Origin: Polyangiaceae bacterium
GTDB taxonomy: Bacteria > Myxococcota > Polyangia > Polyangiales > Polyangiaceae
Direction: 5' to 3'
Length of the DNA stretch: 9,092 nt
Assembly: GCA_025936205.1 (NCBI GenBank)
Contig: JAICTU010000373.1
Coordinates: 1 to 9,092, forward strand
Position numbers and translations under genes: made by a program. The first letter of the stretch is position 1, and each line of letters starts with the position of its first letter. The notes under the pieces were generated by a model that was not told the DNA's origin, made no database searches, and saw only the letters and a list, made by a program, of their open reading frames with translations. Positions 1 to 6,593 of this stretch are shown here, one piece after another.

Positions 1-110
1 CAGATCGAGGAAGGTGGCGTTCCGGCAGCCGGCGACGCGACAGCGCCGCTCATCCCGGCGCAGCACCGCGCGGCGCAGGGCCGGCGGGATGTCTTTGCCG
101 GCGCTGGAGG

Positions 111-594
111 AACTTCAAGCTGACCGAGGAAGCCCGACAGCTGGTGCTGCTCCTGGCGCAGCGATATCCCGAGCGCCGCTTCGATCTCATCGGCGACTCC
201 GCTTACACCAACGCCACGCTCATCAAGGACCGTCCAGTCAAGGCCGCGCCGTGACGCTGCGCGTCCGGGTCATCGACGCCCCATGGTATGTAGCAGCGGG
301 CAGCGAAGTGGTGCGCCTGGTCCTGGTCCGTGACTTTCCCGGACACGAGAAGGACGACGTCTTCGTCTCGACCGACCCGACGCTGTCGCCGCAGCACACG
401 GTCAACGCACCCGCGCCGCGTAGCTTCCGACATTGCCCTGGTACACCCACAAAGCGGGTACGACCTTCAGCGACATGCTGGCCACCCGCGACGAGCTTCA
501 TGACGCGAGCGACCTTTTTGATCCAGCGTCATCGCCGAGTGACTTGCGAAAACGTCTGCGCCCGCTGGTCGACTACGTCGCCAGTGCTGCATAG
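111..594 (+). pseudogene. Decayed DDE transposase (IS4/IS701-like), pieces in three frames
   Basis: Three consecutive segments each resemble part of a DDE transposase of the IS4/IS701 type, but no single frame reads through them. Frame 3 (111-254) reads NFKLTEEARQLVLLLAQRYP and then RFDLIGDSAYTNATLIKDRP. The D of GDSAY sits where the second catalytic acid is expected. Frame 2 (about 250-402) reads APWYVAAGSEVVRLVLVRDF, then PGHEKDDVFVSTDPTLSPQ, a typical strand-rich core block. Frame 1 (424-594, stop TAG at 592) reads LPTLPWYTHKAGTTFSDMLA and ends VDYVASAA, which looks like the usual C-terminus. Spacing between blocks is much shorter than in intact relatives. The segment expected to hold the catalytic E (a Y-x-x-R-W type helix) is not visible between blocks two and three. 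The element is therefore frameshifted, internally deleted and inactive. Bases 1-110 may be a further degraded part, but I recognise nothing there. The exact IS family is uncertain. Confidence 0.75.
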
Positions 595-774
595 CGTTTC
601 TCCCCCCTGAGCCCGCGCAGCGGAGCGCAGCGTACAGGGGGGAGCCACCGCCCGCAGCGCGTAGCGCGAGGACGGATGGCGAGGGGGGCATCTATCCCCA
701 GATCAGGCTCGAAATCGCCCAAGTCGAGTCTAGCGTGAGACAGCGTCCGGATCGCGCCGAGCCACACTCGATGC
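595..774. other. Non-coding stretch between transposase relic and MFS gene
   Basis: No credible gene lies here. The stretch holds the 10-bp stem-loop at 600-644. After it come two loosely similar GCGC/AGCG-rich blocks (about 612-632 and 650-670), each leading to a run of six G. This looks like degenerate intergenic repeat sequence. I found no recognisable insertion-sequence terminal inverted repeat and no promoter. Confidence 0.5.
600..644. terminator. G/C-rich stem-loop, possible terminator without T tract
   Basis: CTCCCCCCTG (600-609) pairs perfectly with CAGGGGGGAG (635-644) around a 25-nt loop that is itself GCGC-rich. It begins 5 bp after the stop codon of the transposase relic and lies about 130 bp beyond the 3' end of the minus-strand MFS gene, so it could end transcription from either side. 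No T-rich tract follows on either strand, so classical intrinsic termination is doubtful. It may instead be a REP-like intergenic palindrome. Confidence 0.4.
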
Positions 775-2037
775 TCAATGCGCGGTGGCAGGGCTCTTCA
801 GGAGTTGCCAGGTGATGGCGCAGAGGAAGGCGATCGCGGACAGGGCGAGGGAGACGTGGATGTTGGTGAGGCTGCCGGCGAGGCCGACGGTGATGCCGCT
901 GAAGGTGCGGAGGCCGGAGCTGAACATGGTGAAGAGGCCGAGGACGCGGCCGCGGATGGCTTCGGGGGCGTTGAGCTGGACGAGGGTCTGGGCCAGGCTG
1001 CTGAAGGAGAGTTCGAAGAAGCCGGCGAGAAAGAGCAGGGGCAGGGCGAGCGCGAAGTGGCGCATCAGGGCGAAGCCGAGCAGGGAGCTGGCCCAGCACA
1101 GGGCGAGGCGCAGGGCGGTGGCGCGGCGAGTCTGGAAGAGGCGGCCGCTGGTTTCGAGCAGGATGCCGGCGAGGAGCGCGCCCGCCGCGTCGGCGCCGAG
1201 CAGGGAGGTGTAGGCGACGCCAGGGTCGCCGTGGCCGAGGTCGCGCGCGAAGCCGGGCATCTGTGCCTGGTAGCTGTTGCCGACGAAGAAGGAGGCAGCG
1301 CCAGCGAGCAGGACCATGCTGCCGATCACGGGGACAGGGCGGATGTCGCGCAGGGTCTGGAGGATGTCGGCGAGGCCGCGCACGGCTCGTTGTGCAGAGG
1401 GGCTGGTTCCTCTGAAGTGGCGGCCGTAGGGGGCGCGCGCGAGCCACACGAGCAGGGGGACGTAGAAGAGGGTGTTGAGGAAGATGCCGCGCATCGGGCC
1501 GAGCGTGAGCATGAGCAGGCTGCCGATGCCGGGGCCGACCAGGACGCCGAGGTAGCGCGCGGTGGCGTTCAGGCGTACCGCGCTCTTCAGCTCGTTCGGG
1601 CCGACGATGTCGTAAAGCAGCATCTGGCTGGAGGTGGTCCAGAACACGCCCGCGCAGCCGTGCAACACGAGCAGCACCATGGCCTGCCACATCCCCAGTG
1701 TGCCGCTGAGGAAGAGGTAGCCCCAGGCCGCCGACACGCTCAGGAACAGGGCGCCGCCGATCTGGATCAGGCGGCGCGAGTCGAAGCGGTCGTTGAGCGC
1801 GCCCACCGGCACCGAGAAGGCCAGGAAGGGCAGCCAGTGGGAGACGACGGCAAAGCCGCCCAGCGCGGCCGACTGGAACTTCTGAAACAGCAGCCAGTAG
1901 CTGATGACGTGCTCGATGTTGTCCGCCATCATGGTCAGGAAGAACGTGGCCAGGAAGGGGCGGAAGCCCGGCACCGCCAGCACCGCGAACGCTCGCCGTT
2001 CGGCGCCGGCGGGCAGGCTCGGGGAGTCGCTGGTCAT
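775..2037 (-). CDS. MFS transporter, MFS_3 / EntS-like exporter family
   Basis: This is a 420-residue inner-membrane protein with about a dozen hydrophobic segments, the usual size for the major facilitator superfamily. A motif-A-like loop GALNDRFDSRR (residues 79-89) follows the second membrane segment. A second conserved stretch, APEAIRGRVLGLFTMFSSGL (358-377), is typical of the MFS_3 group that includes the enterobactin exporter EntS and many uncharacterised effluxers. Drug or siderophore export by proton antiport is the family expectation, but the substrate cannot be read from the sequence. I chose the ATG at 2037, which gives a short polar N-terminus before the first helix. A TTG at 2073 in the same frame would add 12 residues. 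Neither start has an obvious Shine-Dalgarno sequence. The gene is divergent from the DUF3025 gene, with 75 bp between starts. Confidence 0.9.
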   Translation of the reverse strand: MTSDSPSLPAGAERRAFAVLAVPGFRPFLATFFLTMMADNIEHVISYWLLFQKFQSAALGGFAVVSHWLPFLAFSVPVGALNDRFDSRRLIQIGGALFLSVSAAWGYLFLSGTLGMWQAMVLLVLHGCAGVFWTTSSQMLLYDIVGPNELKSAVRLNATARYLGVLVGPGIGSLLMLTLGPMRGIFLNTLFYVPLLVWLARAPYGRHFRGTSPSAQRAVRGLADILQTLRDIRPVPVIGSMVLLAGAASFFVGNSYQAQMPGFARDLGHGDPGVAYTSLLGADAAGALLAGILLETSGRLFQTRRATALRLALCWASSLLGFALMRHFALALPLLFLAGFFELSFSSLAQTLVQLNAPEAIRGRVLGLFTMFSSGLRTFSGITVGLAGSLTNIHVSLALSAIAFLCAITWQLLKSPATAH

Positions 2038-2112
2038 GGGCGAGTGCTTGGCGCGCCCGGCTCGCGACGGCAAGGGGCTGGGCAGCCGGGATTTCGTGCT
2101 ATCTCAGCGCGC

Positions 2113-2898
2113 GTGCCGAAGTCGGGTCAGCGCTGGGAGCCAGAATTTCTGGAGCGTAGCCCCTTGCTGCGGGAGTTGTGCGAGCTGGGCCGGCCCCTGT
2201 TCCACGGTGGCGATTGGCCGACGCTGGAGGCATATACAGAGCTGGCCGAGCGTGAGCGTCGGGCGCGCGCCGGGGAGCTGGCTGCCGTGCGCTTCGCTCC
2301 ACCGGAGCCGCGGCCGCGGCGGGCTCGCGGTCGGGCTCCGCTCGATCCACGGCAGCTCTACGACGGGCGCATCGCGCTGGAGCGCGAGGTGCCGTGTCTG
2401 CGCTCCAGCTATCACGATCTGTTGAACGTGCTCGCGTGGGCAGCGTTCCCGCGCGCCAAGCGGGCGCTGCATGCGCGCCAGTTCCGCGCGCTCTCGGCCT
2501 GGCTGCCCGCGGCCAGCGCGCAGCTCCCCAACCGCCGTACACGCGAGCAAGATGCGCTGGCGCTGTTCGACGAGGGGGGCTCGGTGCTGGTGCTGAGCTC
2601 CGAGGTCGGGGCGCGCCTGAACAGCGTGCCGGAGGGGACGCTAGCGATTTCGGATGCCCCCGCGCGACTCGTGCTGTTCGGGCACGCGCTGATGGAACAC
2701 GTGTGCTTCGAGGGCTCGCGGGTGCGCTCGGCGGCCTTGCTGTTGAGGTTGGAGCCGCCGCTGCCGGAGGGGCGCGCGCTCCTGGAGCAAGTGGACGAGG
2801 TGATCGCTCGGCGGCTCGCCGACGGGCGCGAGCTGGCCGATCCGGATGGCTTCGATCGCGCCATCAGCATCGATCCGCCAGGGTCCGCGTGGATCTAG
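2113..2898 (+). CDS. DUF3025 family protein
   Basis: The 261-residue soluble protein fits the DUF3025 family in length and motifs. The conserved centre is LYDGRIALEREVPCLRSSYH followed by DLLNVLAWAAFPRAKRALHA, matching the family pattern in which an acidic/aromatic lead-in precedes an HDL.N.L.W..FPR.K.A.... core. It is followed by REQDALALFDEGGSVLVLSS, the family's R..(D)AL.LFDE.G block, and by a C-terminal LVLFGHALMEH element. The biochemical role of DUF3025 is unknown to me. No signal peptide or membrane segment is visible, so a cytoplasmic location is likely. I start at GTG 2113 because no ATG/GTG/TTG occurs shortly upstream in frame and the start leads directly into family-like sequence. 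The same frame stays open far upstream, but only as antisense to the MFS gene. There is no strong ribosome binding site. Confidence 0.85.
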   Translation: MPKSGQRWEPEFLERSPLLRELCELGRPLFHGGDWPTLEAYTELAERERRARAGELAAVRFAPPEPRPRRARGRAPLDPRQLYDGRIALEREVPCLRSSYHDLLNVLAWAAFPRAKRALHARQFRALSAWLPAASAQLPNRRTREQDALALFDEGGSVLVLSSEVGARLNSVPEGTLAISDAPARLVLFGHALMEHVCFEGSRVRSAALLLRLEPPLPEGRALLEQVDEVIARRLADGRELADPDGFDRAISIDPPGSAWI

Positions 2899-3223
2899 GC
2901 CGATGTGGGCATCGACCCACCTCGTCTCGGGACAGGTCTCGCTGAGGGTCGGCGCGCGGGCCGTCGCCCATCACGAGCGGCGTGCCACAGCCCGCTCTCG
3001 ACGTGCGGCGCGAAGGAGGGTACCGTTGGGTTGCCGTGCGAGGCATGCGCCCGGTAACGCTCGAGTCAGTTCCCCTGGCGTCAGGTTCTCTGTCGAAGTC
3101 AGTCCCCTCTTTTGCGGGACACCCGTATCCCGCCCGGCTTCTTTTGCGAGGTCTGTCAGGGTGCGCGGATTTCGTGGCGACTCTCCAGCGCCTGCTCTGC
3201 GGGGTCGCCCGGCGTTCATTGCT

Positions 3224-3248
3224 TCGGCGGTCAGCTATCGGCGGTCAG
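3224..3248 (+). repeat. 11-bp direct repeat TCGGCGGTCAG, 14-bp period
   Basis: TCGGCGGTCAG occurs exactly at 3224-3234 and again at 3238-3248, separated by CTA. The two copies lie about 60-85 bp upstream of the GTG start at 3308, a plausible operator position. The 14-bp period does not place both copies on the same helix face, so a cooperative operator is not strongly implied. It could equally be a slippage duplication. Confidence 0.5.
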
Positions 3249-3254
3249 TTGATG

Positions 3255-3282
3255 CCGCTTCATCCGCTGCGAGGATGAGCGG
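3255..3282 (+). promoter_or_regulatory. Leader stem-loop just upstream of the operon's ribosome binding site
   Basis: CCGCT-T-CATCC (3255-3265, with T3260 bulged) pairs with GGATG-AGCGG (3273-3282) around the 7-nt loop GCTGCGA. The result is a 10-bp stem ending 10 bases before the AGGAGG. It may affect translation initiation or mRNA stability, or act as an attenuator. No T tract follows. Confidence 0.4.
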
Positions 3283-3292
3283 AAAGGGTTAG

Positions 3293-3298
3293 AGGAGG
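3293..3298 (+). promoter_or_regulatory. Strong Shine-Dalgarno AGGAGG fixing the GTG start at 3308
   Basis: AGGAGG lies 9 bases before the GTG at 3308. It is a near-ideal ribosome binding site at good spacing and supports GTG as the start codon of the first operon gene. Confidence 0.8.
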
Positions 3299-3307
3299 AA
3301 CGCGAGC

Positions 3308-4753
3308 GTGGGACTGTTGACCAAGATCTTTGGTGGCGGCGATGGCTCCGCTCCCAACACGGAGCGCACCAAAGAAGGCGGCGCTAGCGGAGCCGCGCCT
3401 GCTCGCCCAGCATTGCCCGCGGAGCGGAAGTCGGGGCCGGTCCCGCGCGCCCATGAGCCACCGCCGAAGAATCATCCCGCGGCGCTCGAGGGCCCACGCT
3501 TTTCCGGAGGCGGCAATTACCCCGGCGGCATCGATCCTCTGCGCCGGCGCGCTCCTCTCATTGGAGGGCCGTCCACGCTGACCGCACAGGACTTTCCACT
3601 GCAGGCCGGTCGCCCGTCGGCGTCGATGACCCTGCCGCTGGGATTTTCGCTCGACGGTGTCGCGCGCTTCGACGCTGCTCAGCAGGCTCGTCCCGAGTCA
3701 GTGCCGCGGGAGTCAGTGCCGCGGGAGTCAGTGCCGCGGGAGTCAGTGCCGCGGGAGTCAGTGCCATCGGAGCCGCCGGAGATGCTGCCGCCTCCCATGG
3801 AGTCGGAGCGCGTGGTGTCCGACCGCATGCAGTCGGAGATCGTGGCGCTGGAGCCCGCGGGGCTGGAGCCCTCGAGCGCGCCGCTCTCGGACCTGCCGGT
3901 GACGGGCCCCCTGGAGCAGGGCGTGGAGTCCGTCCAGATGGTGGAGGAACCGGAGCCCGCGCCGCTGGCTGAGCCTGTCGACCATGCCCTTTCTCGCGGG
4001 GATACCCCGCACGCCCGCCCCCTGGAGCTGCTGGTGGATCTCGCTCAGCGGCTCGCGCTCGGACCGGTCTCGGAGGAATGGCTGACTGCCGGCACGGCGG
4101 CCGCGCACGCGCTGAAGCTCGCGGCCCGCGGCGGCTGGCAGCCGCATTTGCTGGCTTCGTTCGAGTCGCTGGAACGGCTGCTGGCGGAAGGCGCACGCAT
4201 CCGCGCATTGCCCTTGCTCTGGCGGCTGAGCGATAGCGTGTCCGAGTGGCCCGCTCAGGCGCGCAGCTTGCGGGACTCGTCGCGCGCTCGCGAACGGCGC
4301 ATCGCGAGTGAGCTGCTCTCCAGCGTCGACGGGTTGCGCCTGCGCTCTCGCCAGCAGTTTGCCGCGGAGAAGACGCTCTCGCATCTGGTGGGCTCGACGG
4401 CGGAGCTGCTTTCCGACGAGCTGGATACGCCGATCGAGCGCGCAGAAGAGCTAGCCCGGCGCGTGGCGAGCTACGAGGCGCAGCGGCGCGCGCGGCCGAT
4501 CGACATCGGTCATCAGACGGCGCTGCGCGAAGCCGTGATCGAGCTCGATCGGCGCCAGCGGCAATTCGACGCCTCCGATGAGAGCGCGCGAGCGGCGCGC
4601 CGCGAGCGGCGAGACGCGCTCTCGAACGTGAACCTGCTGCTGGCCGAGCGCGGCGATCTGGCCTTGCTCGACGAGCTGGAGCCGATGGCCGTGGCCGAGC
4701 GCGTGGAGCGACTGAGCGAGCTGATCGGGCTCGGGGCAGGGGAGCGCGCCTGA
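3308..4753 (+). CDS. Uncharacterised protein: disordered N-half, helical C-half with weak Hpt-like signature
   Basis: I do not recognise this 481-residue protein as a whole. Residues 1-10 (MGLLTKIFGG) form a short amphipathic start. Residues 11-235 are Pro/Ser/Glu/Ala-rich and probably disordered, including the tandem ESVPR pentads at 130-154. From about 236 to 478 the sequence is strongly alpha-helical and charged. It includes a segment AHALKLAARGG (266-276) that leads, 17 residues after K270, to LERLL (288-292). This matches the A-H-x-L-K-x-x-A ... L-E spacing of histidine phosphotransfer (Hpt) domains, with H267 in the position of the phospho-acceptor, but the usual G-S/G-G after K is L-A. 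I treat that as suggestive only. No membrane segment or signal peptide is visible. The stop codon overlaps the start of the next gene by one base (TGATG), so the two are translationally coupled and probably functionally linked to the beta-helical proteins. Confidence 0.8.
   Translation: MGLLTKIFGGGDGSAPNTERTKEGGASGAAPARPALPAERKSGPVPRAHEPPPKNHPAALEGPRFSGGGNYPGGIDPLRRRAPLIGGPSTLTAQDFPLQAGRPSASMTLPLGFSLDGVARFDAAQQARPESVPRESVPRESVPRESVPRESVPSEPPEMLPPPMESERVVSDRMQSEIVALEPAGLEPSSAPLSDLPVTGPLEQGVESVQMVEEPEPAPLAEPVDHALSRGDTPHARPLELLVDLAQRLALGPVSEEWLTAGTAAAHALKLAARGGWQPHLLASFESLERLLAEGARIRALPLLWRLSDSVSEWPAQARSLRDSSRARERRIASELLSSVDGLRLRSRQQFAAEKTLSHLVGSTAELLSDELDTPIERAEELARRVASYEAQRRARPIDIGHQTALREAVIELDRRQRQFDASDESARAARRERRDALSNVNLLLAERGDLALLDELEPMAVAERVERLSELIGLGAGERA
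3695..3769 (+). repeat. Perfect 15-bp coding tandem repeat (ESVPR pentads)
   Basis: GAGTCAGTGCCGCGG is repeated four times without mismatch (3695-3709, 3710-3724, 3725-3739, 3740-3754). A fifth, diverged copy follows (3755-3769), identical for its first 11 bases. Each unit encodes E-S-V-P-R, giving residues 130-149 of the host protein, and the last reads ESVPS. The identity at DNA level, including third codon positions, indicates recent expansion by slippage. Gain or loss of units keeps the frame. Confidence 0.95.
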
Positions 4754-5994
4754 TGGCAGCAATGTTGCCGAGGATAGATCGGTCACTGAGCGCGGTCGAA
4801 GAGCGGGTGCGGCGCGGCGAAGATCTGTCGCGCTTCGACCTGCGCAACGCCAACCTGGCCGGGGCCAAGCTGGCGGGCGCCAAGCTCGCCCGTGCCGAGC
4901 TGGATGGCGCGAACTTGACGGGCGCCATCCTGACCGGCGCCGACCTGCGCGGTGCCTCGTTGCGCGAGGCGTTCGCGCCGCGCGCCAGCTTCGCCCGGGC
5001 CTTGCTCGCCAAGGCGGACCTGGACGGAGCGCGCTTCAGCCGCGCCAGCCTGGAGCGCGCTGATCTGCAGCTCGCGAACCTGAACGGCGCCAATCTGGAA
5101 GAGGCCAACCTGGAGGAGGCGACCCTGCGGCACGCGCAGCTGGTCGCCGCCAACCTGACGGGGGCACGGCTGACGGCGGCCAATCTGAGCCGCGCCGATC
5201 TGGACGGGGCCTGCCTGGCAGCAGTGGTAGCGCCGCGCGCGGACCTGCGCGAGGCCAACTTGCGCGGCGCGCAGCTGGACGGGGCGGAGCTGACCGCCGC
5301 GCAGCTCGAGGAGAGCGTGCTGGAGCGGGTCTTCGCGCGGGGCGCGAACCTGGAGCAGGCGTCGCTGCGCGGCGCGCTGCTCTCCGACGCCGACTTCCGC
5401 GAGACGCAGCTGGAAGGCGCCGATCTGCGCAACGCGCGCTGTGCCGGCATCCGGCTGGAGCGCTCGCGCGTGCTCGGGGCGCACGTGCACGGGCTCGACT
5501 TCGGCGCGAGCTGGCCCAGCGAGCTCCCCATCGATCTGTGCGATCTGAGCCGCAACGCCGACGGCTCCGATCTGCGGCGGCTCACGGAGCTGGGCGCGAC
5601 GCCCGGCGGCGCCGCGCTGGAGATCGCGCGTCGCTACGTGGGCCCGGGCGACGTGATCCGCAATGCCGAGCTGGTGATCGGCGAGCGCGCGGAGATCCTG
5701 GTCGATGGCCGGCTCGAGCAGTGCGCGATCCAGATGACCGACGACGCCATCCTGGTGATCGGCGAGACGGGTCTGCTGGAGGGCTGCCGCGTCTCCGGCG
5801 GGCGGCTGCAGATCCGTGGCCAGTTTGTCGCTCCCGGGTTGGTGGGGCTCCACTCCCCGGTCGAGCTGCGCGTGGCGAAGACGGGGGTAGTCGCCACGGA
5901 GCTCGAGCAGCACTTGCGCGCCACCCGCTTTGGTTTCGAGAGCGGCTGCCGCTTGCGACTACAGATCAAGACGACGACAACCCCGAGCGAGTGA
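4753..5994 (+). CDS. Pentapeptide-repeat protein with C-terminal bactofilin-like segment
   Basis: The 413-residue protein starts at the ATG that shares its A with the stop of the gene before. Residues 1-23 are a short helix-prone lead-in. From about 24 to 253 nearly every fifth residue is L or F in A(D/N)LxG-type pentads (for example DLRNANLAGAKLAGAKL), some 44-46 pentads or about eleven coils of a right-handed quadrilateral beta-helix. A linker (254-295) follows. Residues about 296-406 then have short alternating strands and glycine turns (VIGERAEILVDGRLEQCAIQ, VIGETGLLEGCRVSGG, FGFESGCRLRLQI) resembling the bactofilin beta-helix. Pentapeptide proteins include DNA mimics such as MfpA/Qnr, but most have no known role. 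Here the bactofilin gene 8 bp downstream suggests a structural or scaffold function. No signal peptide or membrane segment is visible. The pentapeptide part is clear; the bactofilin-like reading of the C-terminus rests on pattern only. Confidence 0.9.
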   Translation: MAAMLPRIDRSLSAVEERVRRGEDLSRFDLRNANLAGAKLAGAKLARAELDGANLTGAILTGADLRGASLREAFAPRASFARALLAKADLDGARFSRASLERADLQLANLNGANLEEANLEEATLRHAQLVAANLTGARLTAANLSRADLDGACLAAVVAPRADLREANLRGAQLDGAELTAAQLEESVLERVFARGANLEQASLRGALLSDADFRETQLEGADLRNARCAGIRLERSRVLGAHVHGLDFGASWPSELPIDLCDLSRNADGSDLRRLTELGATPGGAALEIARRYVGPGDVIRNAELVIGERAEILVDGRLEQCAIQMTDDAILVIGETGLLEGCRVSGGRLQIRGQFVAPGLVGLHSPVELRVAKTGVVATELEQHLRATRFGFESGCRLRLQIKTTTTPSE

Positions 5995-6002
5995 GAAAGA
6001 CC

Positions 6003-6578
6003 ATGCCGATTGAAGCCAGCAAGACCCCCAAGCAGACCGTGGTGGAAGAGGGAACCGAGTTCAAAGGCACGATCAAGAGCTCGTGCGCCGTCGTGATCAA
6101 CGGCACGATCGACGGCGACGTGGACGCGCCGGAGGTCACCATCACGCGTTCGGGCGCCATCGCCGGCGCGGTCAAGGCCACGAAGCTGCGCTCCCAGGGC
6201 ACGCTCTCGGGCAAGGTGGAGGCGACGGATGTCTTCCTCTCGGGTGTGGTGCGCAGCAACACCGCGATCAAGGCCAAGCGGCTCGAGGCCAAGCTGGGCT
6301 CCGATTCGGCCCAGATCGAGGTGACGTTCGGCGAGTGCGCGCTGGAGGTGGGTGACACGGTGGCGGAGCCCGCCGTGGTGGCGGCGCCGGCGCGCGCGGA
6401 CGCGGCGCCCGTGGCCGACGGCGAGATCTGGGGTGCGCCCGCGGAAGCCAGCGCATCACCCTCTCCGCCAGCGACTGCCGCTGCCTCGGCAGCGCCGGGC
6501 AACGGTACGCGCTCGCCGTGGAAGCCGTCGCGTTCGATCGAGGTCGGCGGGCAAGACGCCGCAAAGACGCTGCGCTGA
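6003..6578 (+). CDS. Bactofilin (polymer-forming cytoskeletal protein)
   Basis: The 191-residue protein has a classical bactofilin domain at about residues 13-117: VVEEGTEFKGTIKSSCAVVI, then NGTIDGDVDAPEVTITRSGA, then further turns of the same repeat (IAGAVKATKLRSQGTLSGKV). Bactofilins fold as a compact right-handed beta-helix and polymerise without nucleotide into filaments that position cell-wall enzymes, chromosome-segregation or motility proteins. They are common in Myxococcota and many other phyla. A Pro/Ala/Ser-rich tail (118-191) ends with a basic SPWKPSRSIE stretch, a probable disordered partner- or membrane-binding tail. The ATG at 6003 lies 8 bp after the stop of the pentapeptide gene. 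A weak purine-rich GAGAAAGA precedes it, so it is probably the third gene of the same transcript. The domain is shorter and plainer than BacM-type relatives with long termini, and I cannot assign a subfamily. Confidence 0.93.
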   Translation: MPIEASKTPKQTVVEEGTEFKGTIKSSCAVVINGTIDGDVDAPEVTITRSGAIAGAVKATKLRSQGTLSGKVEATDVFLSGVVRSNTAIKAKRLEAKLGSDSAQIEVTFGECALEVGDTVAEPAVVAAPARADAAPVADGEIWGAPAEASASPSPPATAAASAAPGNGTRSPWKPSRSIEVGGQDAAKTLR

Positions 6579-6593
6579 GGGTTGCTGGGACGT

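Larger units (their letters stand above)
2899..3307. other. 409-bp intergenic region upstream of bactofilin operon
   Basis: No convincing gene is seen. Short open frames exist on both strands but lack family resemblance or good starts. The word GTCAG occurs six times on the plus strand (3065, 3080, 3098, 3155, 3230, 3244). GTCAGTTCCCCT (3065-3076) recurs with a one-base gap as GTCAGTCCCCT (3098-3108). TCTTTTGCG occurs at 3108-3116 and 3140-3148, flanking a small stem GCGGGA/TCCCGC (3114-3119 with 3128-3133). A weak 5-bp stem lies after the DUF3025 stop (GTGGG 2905-2909 with CCCAC 2916-2920). The region is less extreme in base composition than the flanking genes. It probably contains the promoter and leader of the downstream operon, or remnants of repetitive DNA. 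I could not assign a convincing -35/-10 pair. Confidence 0.6.

Noticed and set aside
692..1690. 332-codon minus-strand frame overlapping the MFS gene
   Set aside because: It is Arg/Pro/His-rich low complexity in another frame of the same strand, with no domain features. The MFS frame has membrane segments and motifs.
778..2112. Long plus-strand open frame running into the DUF3025 gene, which would give a 706-residue protein
   Set aside because: Before the GTG at 2113 it is antisense to the MFS gene and consists of Gly/Ala/Glu/Arg-rich low-complexity sequence. Only the part from 2113 resembles a protein family.
2982..3278. 98-codon plus-strand frame in the intergenic region
   Set aside because: It has no family resemblance, overlaps the repeated GTCAG words and lacks a convincing ribosome binding site at its start. 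I judged it non-coding.
3693..3770. Short tandem repeat considered as a CRISPR-like array
   Set aside because: The units are directly adjacent with no unique spacers and encode in-frame pentapeptides, so it is a coding minisatellite.
3558..5585. 675-codon minus-strand open frame across the first two operon genes
   Set aside because: Its Arg/Ser/Ala-rich, repetitive translation is the mirror of the pentapeptide repeats and GC-rich codons on the plus strand. It has no family resemblance and spans two real genes.
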